The notes beneath the pieces are model-generated. The model did not search any database. It had not been told where the DNA came from and saw nothing but the letters and a program-made list of their open reading frames with translations. The position numbers were made by a program, and so were the translations under genes. 64,000 nucleotides of DNA from Aminobacter aminovorans (GTDB lineage: Bacteria; Pseudomonadota; Alphaproteobacteria; Rhizobiales; Rhizobiaceae), in NCBI RefSeq assembly GCF_900445235.1, contig NZ_UFSM01000001.1, positions 2,557,501-2,621,500 on the forward strand, written 5' to 3'. This document shows, piece by piece, positions 27,577 to 35,635 of the stretch (position 1 is its first letter; every line of letters starts with the position of its first letter).

Positions 27577-28788
27577 CTATTCGTGCCTGAGCGCCTCGAT
27601 CGGGTCGAGGCGCGCGCCGCGCAGCGCCGGGAAGAAGCCGAACACCATGCCGATCAGCGCCGAGAAGCCGACGGCAAGCAGCACCACCGCAAGGCTTGGC
27701 GCAAACGGGATCGACAGCGCCAGTGAGGCGGCACCAGCCAGCGCCAGGCCGATGGCGATGCCGATCAGCCCGCCGAGCAGCGACAGCACCGTTGCCTCGA
27801 CCAGGAACTGGATCAGGATGTGCTTCTCATGCGCGCCGATGGCGAGGCGTATGCCGATCTCGCGGGTGCGTTCGGTGACCGACACCAGCATGATGTTCAT
27901 GATACCGATGCCGCCGACGAGCAGGCTGACGCCGGCGACGGCGCCGAGCATGCCGGTCATCGTGGCGGTGGCGCTGGCCATCGCATCGGCGATCTGGGTC
28001 ATGTCGCGGACCGCAAAATCGTCCTCGCGGTCGGCGGTGACGCGCCTGACGTCGCGCATGATGTCCTCGATCCGCGTCTGGACGACCGAGGTCGGCGTCA
28101 CGTCATCGGCGGCGACATAGATGTTGTCGATGTCGCGGTTGCCGGCGATGCGGCGCTGGAACGCCTGCAGCGGCATCAGCACGACATTGTCCTGGTCCTG
28201 GCCGAAGCCGGAATAACCCTTCGGCTCGAGCAGGCCGATGACCTTGCAGCTGACGCGGCCGACGCGGATGGCGGCACCGTCGGGATCGCCGGCGCCAAAG
28301 AACTGCTGGCGTACGGTCTCGCCGATCAGGCAGACATTAACGCCGCCGCGCACCTCGGACTCGCTGAACGGCCGACCTGAGGCGACTTTCCAGTCGCGGG
28401 CATCGAGATAGGCGTTGTCGGTGCCGGTGATGGACGAGGTCAGGCTTTCGGTGCCGAAGACGACGCGCACCTGCTTCTGCGATGCCGGCGAGACGGCACG
28501 CACACCTTCGAGATCGGCGGTGAGGGCTGCGACCTCCTTGTCGCCGAGCTGGCGGATGGTCTGCTGCGGGCCCGAGCCGGGAGCGGCCGGGCGGCCGGCA
28601 CGGACGATCAAAAGATTGCTGCCGAGCTGCGAGATGTCGGCCTTGACCTTCTCGGTGGTGCCACTGCCGATCGTCAGCATGGCAATGACGGCGGCAACGC
28701 CGATGACGATGCCGAGCAGCGTCAGGAACGAGCGCAGCGCGTTGCGGCGGACGGAACGCAGGGCGAGGCGGACGGTCTCCCAGATCAT
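27577..28788 (-). CDS. MacB-type ABC transporter permease
   Basis: The 403-residue inner-membrane protein has one N-terminal helix (LRSFLTLLGIVIGVAAVIAML), a large periplasmic MacB-core domain, and three C-terminal helices with the FtsX signature NIMLVSVTERTREIGIRLAIGA. It moves no substrate through itself; members transmit force to a periplasmic adaptor and outer-membrane channel. The ATPase gene ends three bases upstream and the membrane-fusion gene precedes that, so the set is adaptor-ATPase-permease. No TolC-like outer-membrane gene is nearby. The export substrate is unknown. Confidence 0.92.
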   Translation of the reverse strand: MIWETVRLALRSVRRNALRSFLTLLGIVIGVAAVIAMLTIGSGTTEKVKADISQLGSNLLIVRAGRPAAPGSGPQQTIRQLGDKEVAALTADLEGVRAVSPASQKQVRVVFGTESLTSSITGTDNAYLDARDWKVASGRPFSESEVRGGVNVCLIGETVRQQFFGAGDPDGAAIRVGRVSCKVIGLLEPKGYSGFGQDQDNVVLMPLQAFQRRIAGNRDIDNIYVAADDVTPTSVVQTRIEDIMRDVRRVTADREDDFAVRDMTQIADAMASATATMTGMLGAVAGVSLLVGGIGIMNIMLVSVTERTREIGIRLAIGAHEKHILIQFLVEATVLSLLGGLIGIAIGLALAGAASLALSIPFAPSLAVVLLAVGFSALIGMVFGFFPALRGARLDPIEALRHE

Positions 28789-28791
28789 GAC

Positions 28792-29496
28792 TTACACCGC
28801 CTCCAGCTTTGTGGTGTCGGATGCGACGTGACCGTCGCGGAAGGCGATGGTGCGGCCGGCATAGGCGGCGATATCGGCCTCGTGGGTGACCATGACGATG
28901 GTGAGGCCGGCATCCTCGTTGAGGCGGGTCAGCAACTCCATGATCTCGTGACTGCGGGCGGTGTCGAGATTGCCGGTCGGCTCGTCGGCGACAAGAAGGG
29001 TGGGCCGGGTGACGATGGCGCGCGCGATCGCCACGCGCTGCTGCTGACCGCCGGACAGTTCGGCGGGCGTGTGGTGCTCACGGCCCTCGAGGCCAACCTC
29101 GGCGAGGGCCTGCATGGCCAGCGCGCGGCGCTCATGCGCGGCTGCGCCGCGATAGATCAACGGCAGCTCGACATTCTCCACAGCGGTGGTGCGCGGCAGC
29201 AGGTTGTAGCCCTGGAAGACGAAGCCGATGTATAGATTGCGCAGCATGGCGCGGCGGTTGCGGTCGAGCCGGCCGGCGTCGGTGCCCATGAAGCCGTAGC
29301 GTCCGGAGCTTGGCGTATCGAGGCAGCCGACAATGTTCATCGCCGTCGACTTACCGGAGCCCGATGGGCCCATGATGGCGACGAATTCGCCTTGGTCGAT
29401 CGCCAGATCGATGCCGGCGAGCGCGCGAACCTCGGCTTCGCCCTGGCCGTAGGTCTTCCAGACCTTGTCGAAGACGATGAGTGGCGCGGTGGTCAT
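28792..29496 (-). CDS. MacB-type ABC transporter ATP-binding protein
   Basis: The 234-residue ATPase has Walker A GPSGSGKSTAMNIVGCLD, the signature LSGGQQQRVAIARAIV, and Walker B LLVADEPTGNLD. These are the LolD/MacB subgroup patterns. It powers the permease encoded next. The ATG at 29496 begins MTTAPLIVFDKVWKTYG; the frame is open upstream, but those codons overlap the adaptor gene. The stop of the adaptor gene lies 22 bases upstream of this start, so the three genes form an operon. Confidence 0.93.
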   Translation of the reverse strand: MTTAPLIVFDKVWKTYGQGEAEVRALAGIDLAIDQGEFVAIMGPSGSGKSTAMNIVGCLDTPSSGRYGFMGTDAGRLDRNRRAMLRNLYIGFVFQGYNLLPRTTAVENVELPLIYRGAAAHERRALAMQALAEVGLEGREHHTPAELSGGQQQRVAIARAIVTRPTLLVADEPTGNLDTARSHEIMELLTRLNEDAGLTIVMVTHEADIAAYAGRTIAFRDGHVASDTTKLEAV

Positions 29497-29518
29497 GACC
29501 GGGGTTTCCACGACCGGC

Positions 29519-30817
29519 TCAATTGGCCCTGGCGGATGACGAGGCGGTGATGACCGCATCGCCGGCCGCAAGCCCGGAGACGATCTCCGTACGGTCGCCG
29601 TCGGTGGAGCCGGTCTTGACCCTGACTGCGACCGGCGCGCCGTTCTTGAGCACATAGAGTGTTCGCAAGCCGTCGGTCGGCGTCGAGGCCGGTCGGCTGC
29701 GGTCGGTCGGGCCGCGGTTGGGGCGGCCTAGGAAAAGGTTCTGCAGGCTGAAGCCACTGCTGCGGGCGACAGGCACGGGGCGGTAGCGGAAGGCCGTGGC
29801 CGGCACTGTTAGCACAGCCTTGGCCTCGCGGGTGACGATCGACACCGTCGCCGTCATGCCCGGACGCAGCAGGAGCTCGTCATTGGCGACTTCGAGCCAG
29901 GCATTGTAGGTGACCACGCCGTCTGTGGTGACAGCGGCATAGGCGATGTCGCGGATCGTCGCCTTGAAGCTGCGGTCGGGAAAGGCGTCGACGGTGAAGC
30001 GGGCGTTCTGGCCCTTCGCCACCGAACCGATGTCGGCTTCGTCGACCGCCGCCTTGAGCTCCATCTGGGACAGGTCAGCGGCGAGCACGAACAGCACCGG
30101 CGCCTGCATGGAGGACGCCACCGTCTGGCCCGGATTGACCGAGCGCGTCAGCAACACGCCATCGATGGGGGCATAGATCGTGCTCTTGGCAAGGTCGGCC
30201 TGCTGCAGCTTGAGGTCGGCTTCCGAGATGGCGAGGTTGGCTTCGGCCATGTCGAGCGCGCTCTGGGCGCGGTCGCGTTCGGCGGTGGCGGCTTCCAGCG
30301 CCTGGGTGGTGGCCATGCCGCGCTTTGCCAGTTCCTGGGCCCGGGTGAGCGCCTGGGCATTCTGCGACAAGGTGGTGCGTGTGTCTTCGACCTTGGCGGC
30401 GGCAGCCTTGGCGGACGCCTGGGCACGCTCGATCTGGGCGGAAAGCCGCGTCGTGTCGAGGGAGGCGAGCACGTCGCCTTTCTTGACCTGCTGGTTTTCG
30501 ACCACCGCGACCGAGCGGACGACACCCGACAGTTCGCTCGAAATGTCGACCTGGGTGAGGGGCTGCAGGTTGCCCGTCGCCGACACCTCGACGGTCAGAT
30601 CGCCGATCTCGGCGGCCTGGGTGGTGTAGACCAGCTTCTCGGAAGGCGTTGCGAACCAGGAATAGCCGGCATAGGCGCAGGCCGCAGCGACCAGCGCCAC
30701 CAGCAGCCACAGCCAGCTCCGGCGGCGGCGCGTGGCGCGGCCGTTGCTGTCGAGGCCAAGGGCTGCCTCTATCGATGGCGTGCTCGCCGGTTGCGGGCGA
30801 TTTGTAAGCTGGTCCAA
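29519..30817 (-). CDS. Periplasmic adaptor (membrane-fusion) subunit, MacA-like
   Basis: The 432-residue protein has a single N-terminal membrane anchor (WLWLLVALVAAACAYAGYSWF, about 34-55), then the barrel-sandwich lipoyl half TGNLQPLTQVDISSELSGVV. A long coiled-coil hairpin follows (about 120-220, AQIERAQASAKAAAAKVED), then the second half STIYAPIDGVLLTRSVNPGQTV, then a beta-barrel. This is the HlyD/MacA layout linking an inner-membrane ABC transporter to an outer-membrane channel. The TTG at 30817 is the start, with AAAGGG about seven bases upstream. The C-terminal part contains a Ser/Pro/Arg-rich insert (about 350-385) that I have not seen placed in a domain. Confidence 0.88.
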   Translation of the reverse strand: MDQLTNRPQPASTPSIEAALGLDSNGRATRRRRSWLWLLVALVAAACAYAGYSWFATPSEKLVYTTQAAEIGDLTVEVSATGNLQPLTQVDISSELSGVVRSVAVVENQQVKKGDVLASLDTTRLSAQIERAQASAKAAAAKVEDTRTTLSQNAQALTRAQELAKRGMATTQALEAATAERDRAQSALDMAEANLAISEADLKLQQADLAKSTIYAPIDGVLLTRSVNPGQTVASSMQAPVLFVLAADLSQMELKAAVDEADIGSVAKGQNARFTVDAFPDRSFKATIRDIAYAAVTTDGVVTYNAWLEVANDELLLRPGMTATVSIVTREAKAVLTVPATAFRYRPVPVARSSGFSLQNLFLGRPNRGPTDRSRPASTPTDGLRTLYVLKNGAPVAVRVKTGSTDGDRTEIVSGLAAGDAVITASSSARAN

Positions 30818-30880
30818 GCCAGACCCTTTCGATGGTCCCAGAAAATCCGCCTAGACCCTGCTCTAAGCTGGTTTGATCGA

Positions 30881-30927
30881 GCATGATCTTGTCTGAAACC
30901 GGGGATGCCAGTTTGACGATCATGCTT
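30881..30927. repeat. Intergenic palindromic repeat
   Basis: AGCATGATC (30881-30889) and GATCATGCT (30919-30927) are perfect inverted arms of a 47-bp element with an imperfect inner stem (TGTCTGAAAC, then CAGTTTGACG). Very similar AGCATGATC-type palindromes are scattered through Mesorhizobium and related intergenic regions. It lies between the divergent MacA-like and PhzF genes. Confidence 0.6.
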
Positions 30928-31004
30928 TAGAATCACAGATCGGCTGAGTGGTCCCGAAATTCAAATTAAATTTCGCTCATGTTGCCGGCGCAGAAGGAGC
31001 AAAC

Positions 31005-31919
31005 ATGACGGGCGGACGCAAGTATTTTGTCTATGACGTCTTCACCGAAAACAGGCTTGCCGGCAACCCCCTTGCCGTGGTCGTCGATGCCAAGGGGTTG
31101 AGCACGGCGCAGATGCAGGCCATCGCCAGGGAGTTCAACCTGTCGGAGACCTCCTTCGTGCTGCCGCCGGAAAGCGCGAAGCATAAGGCACGGGTGCGCA
31201 TATTCACACCTGACTACGAGATGCCGTTTGCCGGTCACCCGACCGTCGGCACGGCGATCGCGCTGACCGAGATGGCGCAAGGTGATGATCTTGCCGGCAT
31301 TTTTGTCCTCGAAGAGAACATCGGCTTGGTGCGCTGTGCCGTGAACAAGGTCGGCGACAGCCTGTTTGCCGAATTCGACCTGCCGAAACTCCCCGAACCG
31401 ATGCCGCTGGCCGCCAGCACCGATGCGGTTGCCGCAGCGCTTGGACTTGCGCCACACGAGATCGGCTTTGAAAATCATCGTGTGTCGCTGTGGTCTGCGG
31501 GCGTGCCCTACATCACCGTGCCGGTGGCGGACACCAAGGTTGCGGCAAGAATTCGATTCGACAACGAGGCCTGGTTCACCTTTTCGCCGCGTAAGAACGA
31601 CTCGGCGGTGGCCAGCGCCTATGTCTATTGCCGCGAGACGGTGGGGCACGAAAATGCCTTCCACGCCAGGATGATCGTTCCCGGTAGCCCGTCCTACGAA
31701 GATCCGGCGACAGGTTCGGCGGCCGCCGCCTTTGCGGGGGCGATCATGGAGTTCGACAGGCCGACCGACGGGGCGCAGCGATTCTGGATCGAACAGGGCA
31801 TCGAGATGGGTCGACCCTCCAGGATCAGGCTGGAGCTCGAGATATCGGGCGGCAAGCTGGCTTCGGCGCGTATCGGCGGACACGCCGTGCGGGTGGCCGA
31901 GGGCGTTCTGCGGGTTTGA
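31005..31919 (+). CDS. PhzF-family isomerase/epimerase-like protein
   Basis: The 304-residue protein belongs to the PhzF superfamily of diaminopimelate-epimerase fold enzymes. The N-terminal half starts YFVYDVFTENRLAGNPLAVVVDAKGL and has EFNLSETSFVLPPE, with the catalytic glutamate region. The segment TPDYEMPFAGHPTVGTA is diagnostic, and the C-terminal half has EDPATGSAAAAFAGAI. The catalytic pair is one glutamate and one aspartate or other acid, since the cysteines of DapF are absent. The natural substrate is unknown. The ATG at 31005 has AAGGAG seven bases upstream. Confidence 0.92.
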   Translation: MTGGRKYFVYDVFTENRLAGNPLAVVVDAKGLSTAQMQAIAREFNLSETSFVLPPESAKHKARVRIFTPDYEMPFAGHPTVGTAIALTEMAQGDDLAGIFVLEENIGLVRCAVNKVGDSLFAEFDLPKLPEPMPLAASTDAVAAALGLAPHEIGFENHRVSLWSAGVPYITVPVADTKVAARIRFDNEAWFTFSPRKNDSAVASAYVYCRETVGHENAFHARMIVPGSPSYEDPATGSAAAAFAGAIMEFDRPTDGAQRFWIEQGIEMGRPSRIRLELEISGGKLASARIGGHAVRVAEGVLRV

Positions 31920-31962
31920 CCCGGCTATTTTTGCCGACTGAAAGAAAAAGCGGCCGGTGGGG

Positions 31963-31991
31963 TGGACAGGCGAAAATGCCTTGGCTATATG
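31963..31991 (+). promoter_or_regulatory. Promoter of the first tRNA-Lys gene
   Basis: TGGACA (31963-31968) and TATATG (31986-31991) are separated by exactly 17 bases. The same hexamers with the same spacing recur before the second copy, although the spacer bases differ. That conservation within a duplicated region supports the call. The tRNA starts 31 bases after the -10. Confidence 0.7.
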
Positions 31992-32021
31992 CCGGCCACG
32001 GTCGGTTTGCCGGTCGCGAGT

Positions 32022-32097
<76 letters not shown>

Positions 32098-32246
32098 CTT
32101 CTTTCCCTTACCCGCCGATACTGAACGCTGCGCATATCGTTGCGCGGGCGGGTGGTCGATCTCCTTGTCCGGATCAACGCCGCCAGGCTTTGCACAGGCA
32201 ATCGCGTGCCACTGCCGATTGCCGCATCTTTCTTGGCGATCATGGG

Positions 32247-32275
32247 TGGACAGCAACGGATGGTGTGGCTATATG
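32247..32275 (+). promoter_or_regulatory. Promoter of the second tRNA-Lys gene
   Basis: TGGACA (32247-32252) and TATATG (32270-32275) are separated by 17 bases, the same spacing and hexamers as for copy 1. The copy therefore seems independently transcribed rather than only processed from a longer transcript. The tRNA begins 30 bases after the -10. Confidence 0.7.
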
Positions 32276-32304
32276 CGGCCACGGTCGGTTCACCGGTCGC
32301 GAGT

Positions 32305-32380
<76 letters not shown>

Positions 32381-32470
32381 CTCTTCTCCAAAGATTTCAG
32401 ACCTCTGTGACTATTGCTTCAACCGGTTGAAGCTGCTTGGAGTCCGATTTCCGGTCGGCCCTGCACTGCC

Positions 32471-32956
32471 TCAGATCCGGAACGACCAGAACAGGCAGGC
32501 AAGCGTGGCCAGGCCGAAGAGGGCGAAGAACAGGCTGCGCAGGAGCACGTTGCGGCGGAGTTCGTTCATCGCAAGGTGGCAGCCGATGATGGCGGCGACG
32601 AACAGGAAGCGCCAGTCGAGCAGGGCCCAGGGGGCGCTTGACTGACCGAAGACCCAGCGGGCAGCCAAGCAGCCGACTATGGTGGCGAACAGGGCGATGA
32701 CGACCCAATGGATCGTATCGGCGGCACTGAGCAGGACGACGCTGGCCGCCTTGAGCGGCAGGATCATCATCAGCATGGCGGCGAAGAAGTAGATCGCAGC
32801 CAGGGGCATGAAGGTGTCGGCGCTGGCGATGCCGTCAAGGCGCTTGACGCCGATGACGCCGAAGGGATAGCCATGGCGCGCGACAGCAAGGCTGAGCGCC
32901 ATAAGTGCGGCGGCCAGTACGGAAACGAGGGCAAATGAGGCGGCGGCCTTGTTCAT
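32471..32956 (-). CDS. Hypothetical four-helix membrane protein
   Basis: The 161-residue protein consists almost entirely of membrane helices: FALVSVLAAALMALSLAVA, FMPLAAIYFFAAMLMMILP, WVVIALFATIVGCLAARWVF and a C-terminal pair ending FFALFGLATLACLFWSFRI. I do not recognise the family. The ATG at 32956 (MNKAAASF) is the start; upstream in-frame codons are arginine-rich and not membrane-like. It is convergent with the tRNA-Lys genes and divergent from the glycine-zipper lipoprotein. Confidence 0.6.
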   Translation of the reverse strand: MNKAAASFALVSVLAAALMALSLAVARHGYPFGVIGVKRLDGIASADTFMPLAAIYFFAAMLMMILPLKAASVVLLSAADTIHWVVIALFATIVGCLAARWVFGQSSAPWALLDWRFLFVAAIIGCHLAMNELRRNVLLRSLFFALFGLATLACLFWSFRI

Positions 32957-33174
32957 GGCGGACCCTGAAAGAAGCGAATCGGACAGTCTTGGGCCCAGCC
33001 TGCCAAATCTGGCGTTACCAATGCGCAAACGCCTGCCCGAATGCTGCCCGATTGCCTTGGCATTCCATGGTTGAAGGGACTCTGTGGTCCACGCGCTGGA
33101 GAGGCGCGATGGATCGTTTTTCGCCGCCGCGCATTGTAGGCGAGGTGGGGACACATTTTCGGGAGTTATTGGTG

Positions 33175-33447
33175 ATGATGAAACTCGTATTGAGTCTTGC
33201 ACTTCTGGTGCCGCTGGCAGCCTGCTCGCAGACCGAACAGGGTGCAGCCATTGGCGGTCTTGGCGGCGCGGCGATCGGCAGTGCCGTTGCCGCACCCGGA
33301 AACCGGGCCGAAGGTGCGCTCGTCGGCGGCGCCGTCGGTGCCGTTGCCGGCGCCCTGATCGGCCGGGCAAACGAGCCGAACCGCTGCCGCTATCGCGACC
33401 GCTATGGACGCACCTATCTGGCAGAATGCCCGCGCGGCTATTACTGA
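33175..33447 (+). CDS. Glycine-zipper lipoprotein
   Basis: The 90-residue protein has a lipobox signal (LVPLAAC, C17). A glycine-zipper segment of alternating small residues follows (AIGGLGGAAIGSAVAAPG, then ALVGGAVGAVAGALIG), typical of outer-membrane-associated proteins of the YMGG/Gly-zipper_2 group. The tail RCRYRDRYGRTYLAECPRGYY has two cysteines and many aromatic residues. Relatives are abundant in Rhizobiales; the role is probably envelope stabilisation. The ATG at 33175 has GGGAG nine bases upstream. A terminator-like hairpin follows at 33471. Confidence 0.75.
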   Translation: MMKLVLSLALLVPLAACSQTEQGAAIGGLGGAAIGSAVAAPGNRAEGALVGGAVGAVAGALIGRANEPNRCRYRDRYGRTYLAECPRGYY

Positions 33448-33470
33448 GCCGGCTAGCCGCATTTCATCCG

Positions 33471-33501
33471 GTCCCGAAGGTGCCAACAGTGCCTTCGGGA
33501 C
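33471..33501 (+). terminator. Terminator-like hairpin after the glycine-zipper gene
   Basis: GTCCCGAAGG (33471-33480) and CCTTCGGGAC (33492-33501) are perfect complements around an 11-base loop, 23 bases after the lipoprotein gene's stop. The following ATTCTTTCG has few T residues, so it may be a weak intrinsic terminator. Confidence 0.55.
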
Positions 33502-33737
33502 ATTCTTTCGCCTCCCACCTGTCATCAATACCGGCCCAAAATCGAAATCTTTTGGCGACTGGAATTCCACTATCCATCTGTTTTGTAACGATCTTCTTTA
33601 GTTCTTGCGCCCTGCCTTAGCGGCGCTCAGTGCTCAACCGGTCGTCGGCAGATCATTCTCACAAGAGAAAAATTGCTCCAGCTAGTCGCGGCAGGGCAAA
33701 GCCGTTCCACAATCTCGCCAAAATTAGCAATCGACAA

Positions 33738-33758
33738 AGTCTATTAATTTTATAGACT
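33738..33758 (+). promoter_or_regulatory. Operator-like palindrome, possibly Rrf2-type
   Basis: AGTCTAT (33738-33744) and ATAGACT (33752-33758) are exact inverted arms around an AT-only spacer of seven bases. The element is 21 bases before the start of a 50-residue membrane-peptide gene and close to a luciferase-like monooxygenase gene. An Rrf2 regulator gene lies 1.7 kb away. AT-rich inverted repeats of this size are typical of Rrf2-type sites, but the binder is inferred. Confidence 0.5.
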
Positions 33759-33779
33759 AATGGCATGATGGAGATTGCG

Positions 33780-33932
33780 ATGGCACAGACCCAGTATCTC
33801 TCGAACAGCCGCGTCGGCGAGACGGCAGCTGCAGCCGGCAGGCCTGCCAGCATTGCGCAGATCGCGTCGTATCTGTTCTTCACCGTGTCGTTCGGTTTTA
33901 CCGCGGCCGTCGTCGTCGGTCTGGTCCACTAG
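33780..33932 (+). CDS. Small membrane peptide, 50 aa
   Basis: The protein starts MAQTQYLSNSRVGETAAAAG and ends with one hydrophobic helix (SYLFFTVSFGFTAAVVVGLVH). The ribosome site GGAG is six bases before the ATG. The strong palindrome upstream and the well-placed ribosome site argue that it is expressed. I do not recognise a family. Its position before a sulfonate-monooxygenase-like gene and the sulfate transporter suggests it is part of a sulfur-starvation response, but that is inference from neighbours only. Confidence 0.6.
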   Translation: MAQTQYLSNSRVGETAAAAGRPASIAQIASYLFFTVSFGFTAAVVVGLVH

Positions 33933-34057
33933 GACCTCCCGTGCCCGGAGGCGGGCGCGCCAGTATCATCTCAACCCAAAGAAGGTTTTCCAGAGTAGCG
34001 CGTGAACCGGCGCGGGCGGCGCCAATAACTGTTCCTGACAAGATGAAGGAGTTTGCG

Positions 34058-34993
34058 ATGCAGATCGACTTCACCCATTGCCCGGGCGGCGTTGCCGACA
34101 AGGACGAACTTCACTCTTCCTTCTTTTCCGACACGGCGGTTGCCGTGCAGAGGCTGCGCCAGCTCGAAAGGGCGGGTTTCGACCGCGTTCTCATCGACGA
34201 CATGGGCGGCCTGCTTGCCAATATGGACTTGGCGTCGCTTGCGCTGCGCAGCACGCAGTCGATCGGTGTGCTTGTTTCGCATTGGCCCGGAATCGTGGCG
34301 CCCGTGGTGGCCGCCCGGCAGTTTGCGGCCTTCGACCAGATCGGCTCAGGCCGGCTGGCATTGCGGGTGCCGCCGAGCCGCGACCTGCGCGAAACCAACG
34401 ACGACAGCGGCCTCGTCGCCACGTTGGGGCGCACCGACGAATATCTGATGCTGCTCAAGCGTCTGTGGAGCAATGCGCAGCCCTTCGACCATGAGGGTCT
34501 GTTCTACCGCATCCATGGCGGCTTCGTGCCGATGAAGGCAGCCGACGGAGCCGCAATCCCGCTGCAGCTCGGCGGACTTTCCGGCATGGCGCTCAAGATC
34601 GCAGGCCGGCACGCCGACAGGTTCGAGCTGCCGGTAGGCGGCTTCGACGACACGTTGCGGCTGATCGAGCGCGTGAGGGTTGCAGCCGAGCCCTTTGGCC
34701 GGGCCCAGCGCATCCGCTTCTCGTTGCCGGTGCTTGTCGGGCAGGTGCAGGCTGGCGAGGGCGGGCAGCAGGATTGGCAGCTGACTGGCGAGCCGGAGCA
34801 CGTCGTTTCTGTGCTGGCTGGCTTTGTCGAACTCGGGGTGAGCGATTTCATCGTTCACGGGCTCGACGATGCCGAAGCGGTCGAGGCCTTCGGGCGTCAG
34901 GTCATACCGGCGTTGCGCAAGGCATTTCGCCGCCACGATCCCGCGCCGACCCATTTGCGCAAGCGGCCGGTGGTGCTGCGCCGCATTGTCTGA
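34058..34993 (+). CDS. Luciferase-like (SsuD-type) flavin-dependent monooxygenase
   Basis: The 311-residue protein is a TIM-barrel member of the bacterial luciferase/alkanesulfonate monooxygenase family, which uses reduced FMN and oxygen. Typical features are RLRQLERAGFDRVLIDD, LRSTQSIGVLVSHWPGIVAPVVAARQFAAFDQI, EYLMLLKRLWS and PLQLGGLSGMALKIAGRHADRFEL. SsuD relatives release sulfite from alkanesulfonates, which fits the sulfate transporter and Rrf2 genes nearby; the exact substrate is not known. The ATG at 34058 has AAGGAG seven bases upstream; an in-frame ATG at 34043 is less well placed. It may be co-transcribed with the small peptide gene. Confidence 0.82.
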   Translation: MQIDFTHCPGGVADKDELHSSFFSDTAVAVQRLRQLERAGFDRVLIDDMGGLLANMDLASLALRSTQSIGVLVSHWPGIVAPVVAARQFAAFDQIGSGRLALRVPPSRDLRETNDDSGLVATLGRTDEYLMLLKRLWSNAQPFDHEGLFYRIHGGFVPMKAADGAAIPLQLGGLSGMALKIAGRHADRFELPVGGFDDTLRLIERVRVAAEPFGRAQRIRFSLPVLVGQVQAGEGGQQDWQLTGEPEHVVSVLAGFVELGVSDFIVHGLDDAEAVEAFGRQVIPALRKAFRRHDPAPTHLRKRPVVLRRIV

Positions 34994-35002
34994 CCGGCCC
35001 GG

Positions 35003-35452
35003 TCAGGCGTGATTCAGGGCGTCGCTCAGAATGTCGTCATTGGCGGCGTCGCGCACCTGCGCGAGGCTGCGATTGTCGAGCACGCCGGCAATCGCCTGGC
35101 GAACTTCGAGCATCATGTGCCTGATCTGGCAGGTCGCCTCGTCGCAGTCGTCGCAGGGCTGGTACTGGGTCCGGCTGGCACAAGGGATCGGTGCCAGCGG
35201 GCCGTCGAGCACACGCACGACATGGCCGATCTTGATCTCGGCGGCAGGTTTGGCGAGGCGGTAGCCGCCGTCCTTGCCCTTGCGGCTCTGGACGAAACCG
35301 GCATTGCGGAGTTCGCCAAGGATCGCGTCGAGGAATTTTTTCGGAATCTTGTTGGCGGTCGCGATGTCGCCGACGAAAGCGAGCTGGCCGGCGGGCAGTT
35401 GGGATAGGTGAACGAGGGCCTTGAGGCCGTATTTGCCTTTTTTAGTCAGCAT
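35003..35452 (-). CDS. Rrf2-family transcriptional regulator with four C-terminal cysteines
   Basis: The 149-residue protein has the Rrf2 winged helix start MLTKKGKYGLKALVHLSQL and the wing RKGKDGGYRLAKP. A C-terminal helix holds C91, C100, C103 and C108 (PCASRTQYQPCDDCDEATC). IscR and NsrR have three cysteines and RirA also has three, so the four-cysteine pattern points to a different cofactor or sensing mode. Rrf2 regulators of cysteine or sulfur metabolism (CymR, CysR-type) are known. It lies next to the sulfate transporter operon and is convergent with the SsuD-like gene. The inverted repeat at 35566-35578 in its own promoter is a candidate operator. Confidence 0.85.
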   Translation of the reverse strand: MLTKKGKYGLKALVHLSQLPAGQLAFVGDIATANKIPKKFLDAILGELRNAGFVQSRKGKDGGYRLAKPAAEIKIGHVVRVLDGPLAPIPCASRTQYQPCDDCDEATCQIRHMMLEVRQAIAGVLDNRSLAQVRDAANDDILSDALNHA

Positions 35453-35565
35453 GGCGAACGCGTGTCATCGGCTTCCTGCTGCCTGTCGCAGCGTGAGGTT
35501 GCTTGCCGAGGATAACGATTCGTCCCCATCGCATTCCGGCCTTCACCAGAGATAAATTCCACAGA

Positions 35566-35578
35566 CTTGATATACAAG
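35566..35578 (-). promoter_or_regulatory. Candidate Rrf2 autoregulatory site
   Basis: CTTG (35566-35569) and CAAG (35575-35578) form an inverted repeat around ATATA. The site lies about 114 bases upstream of the Rrf2 gene start, between that gene and cysA. It differs from the palindrome at 33738, so the two may not bind the same protein. Confidence 0.25.
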
Positions 35579-35635
35579 CCGAAACGCGTTGATTTTCCGT
35601 AAGTTTTGCGGGTTTTGCCCTCATTCGCGGCAGAA

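Larger units (their letters stand above)
33448..33779. other. Gene-free interval with terminator and operator-like palindrome
   Basis: This 332-base stretch holds no credible gene. At its left is the terminator-like hairpin (33471-33501). At its right are an AT-rich region and the palindrome at 33738-33758, just ahead of a small membrane-peptide gene. The middle shows nothing recognisable. The right half is markedly more AT-rich than the surrounding coding DNA, as expected of a promoter. Confidence 0.6.
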
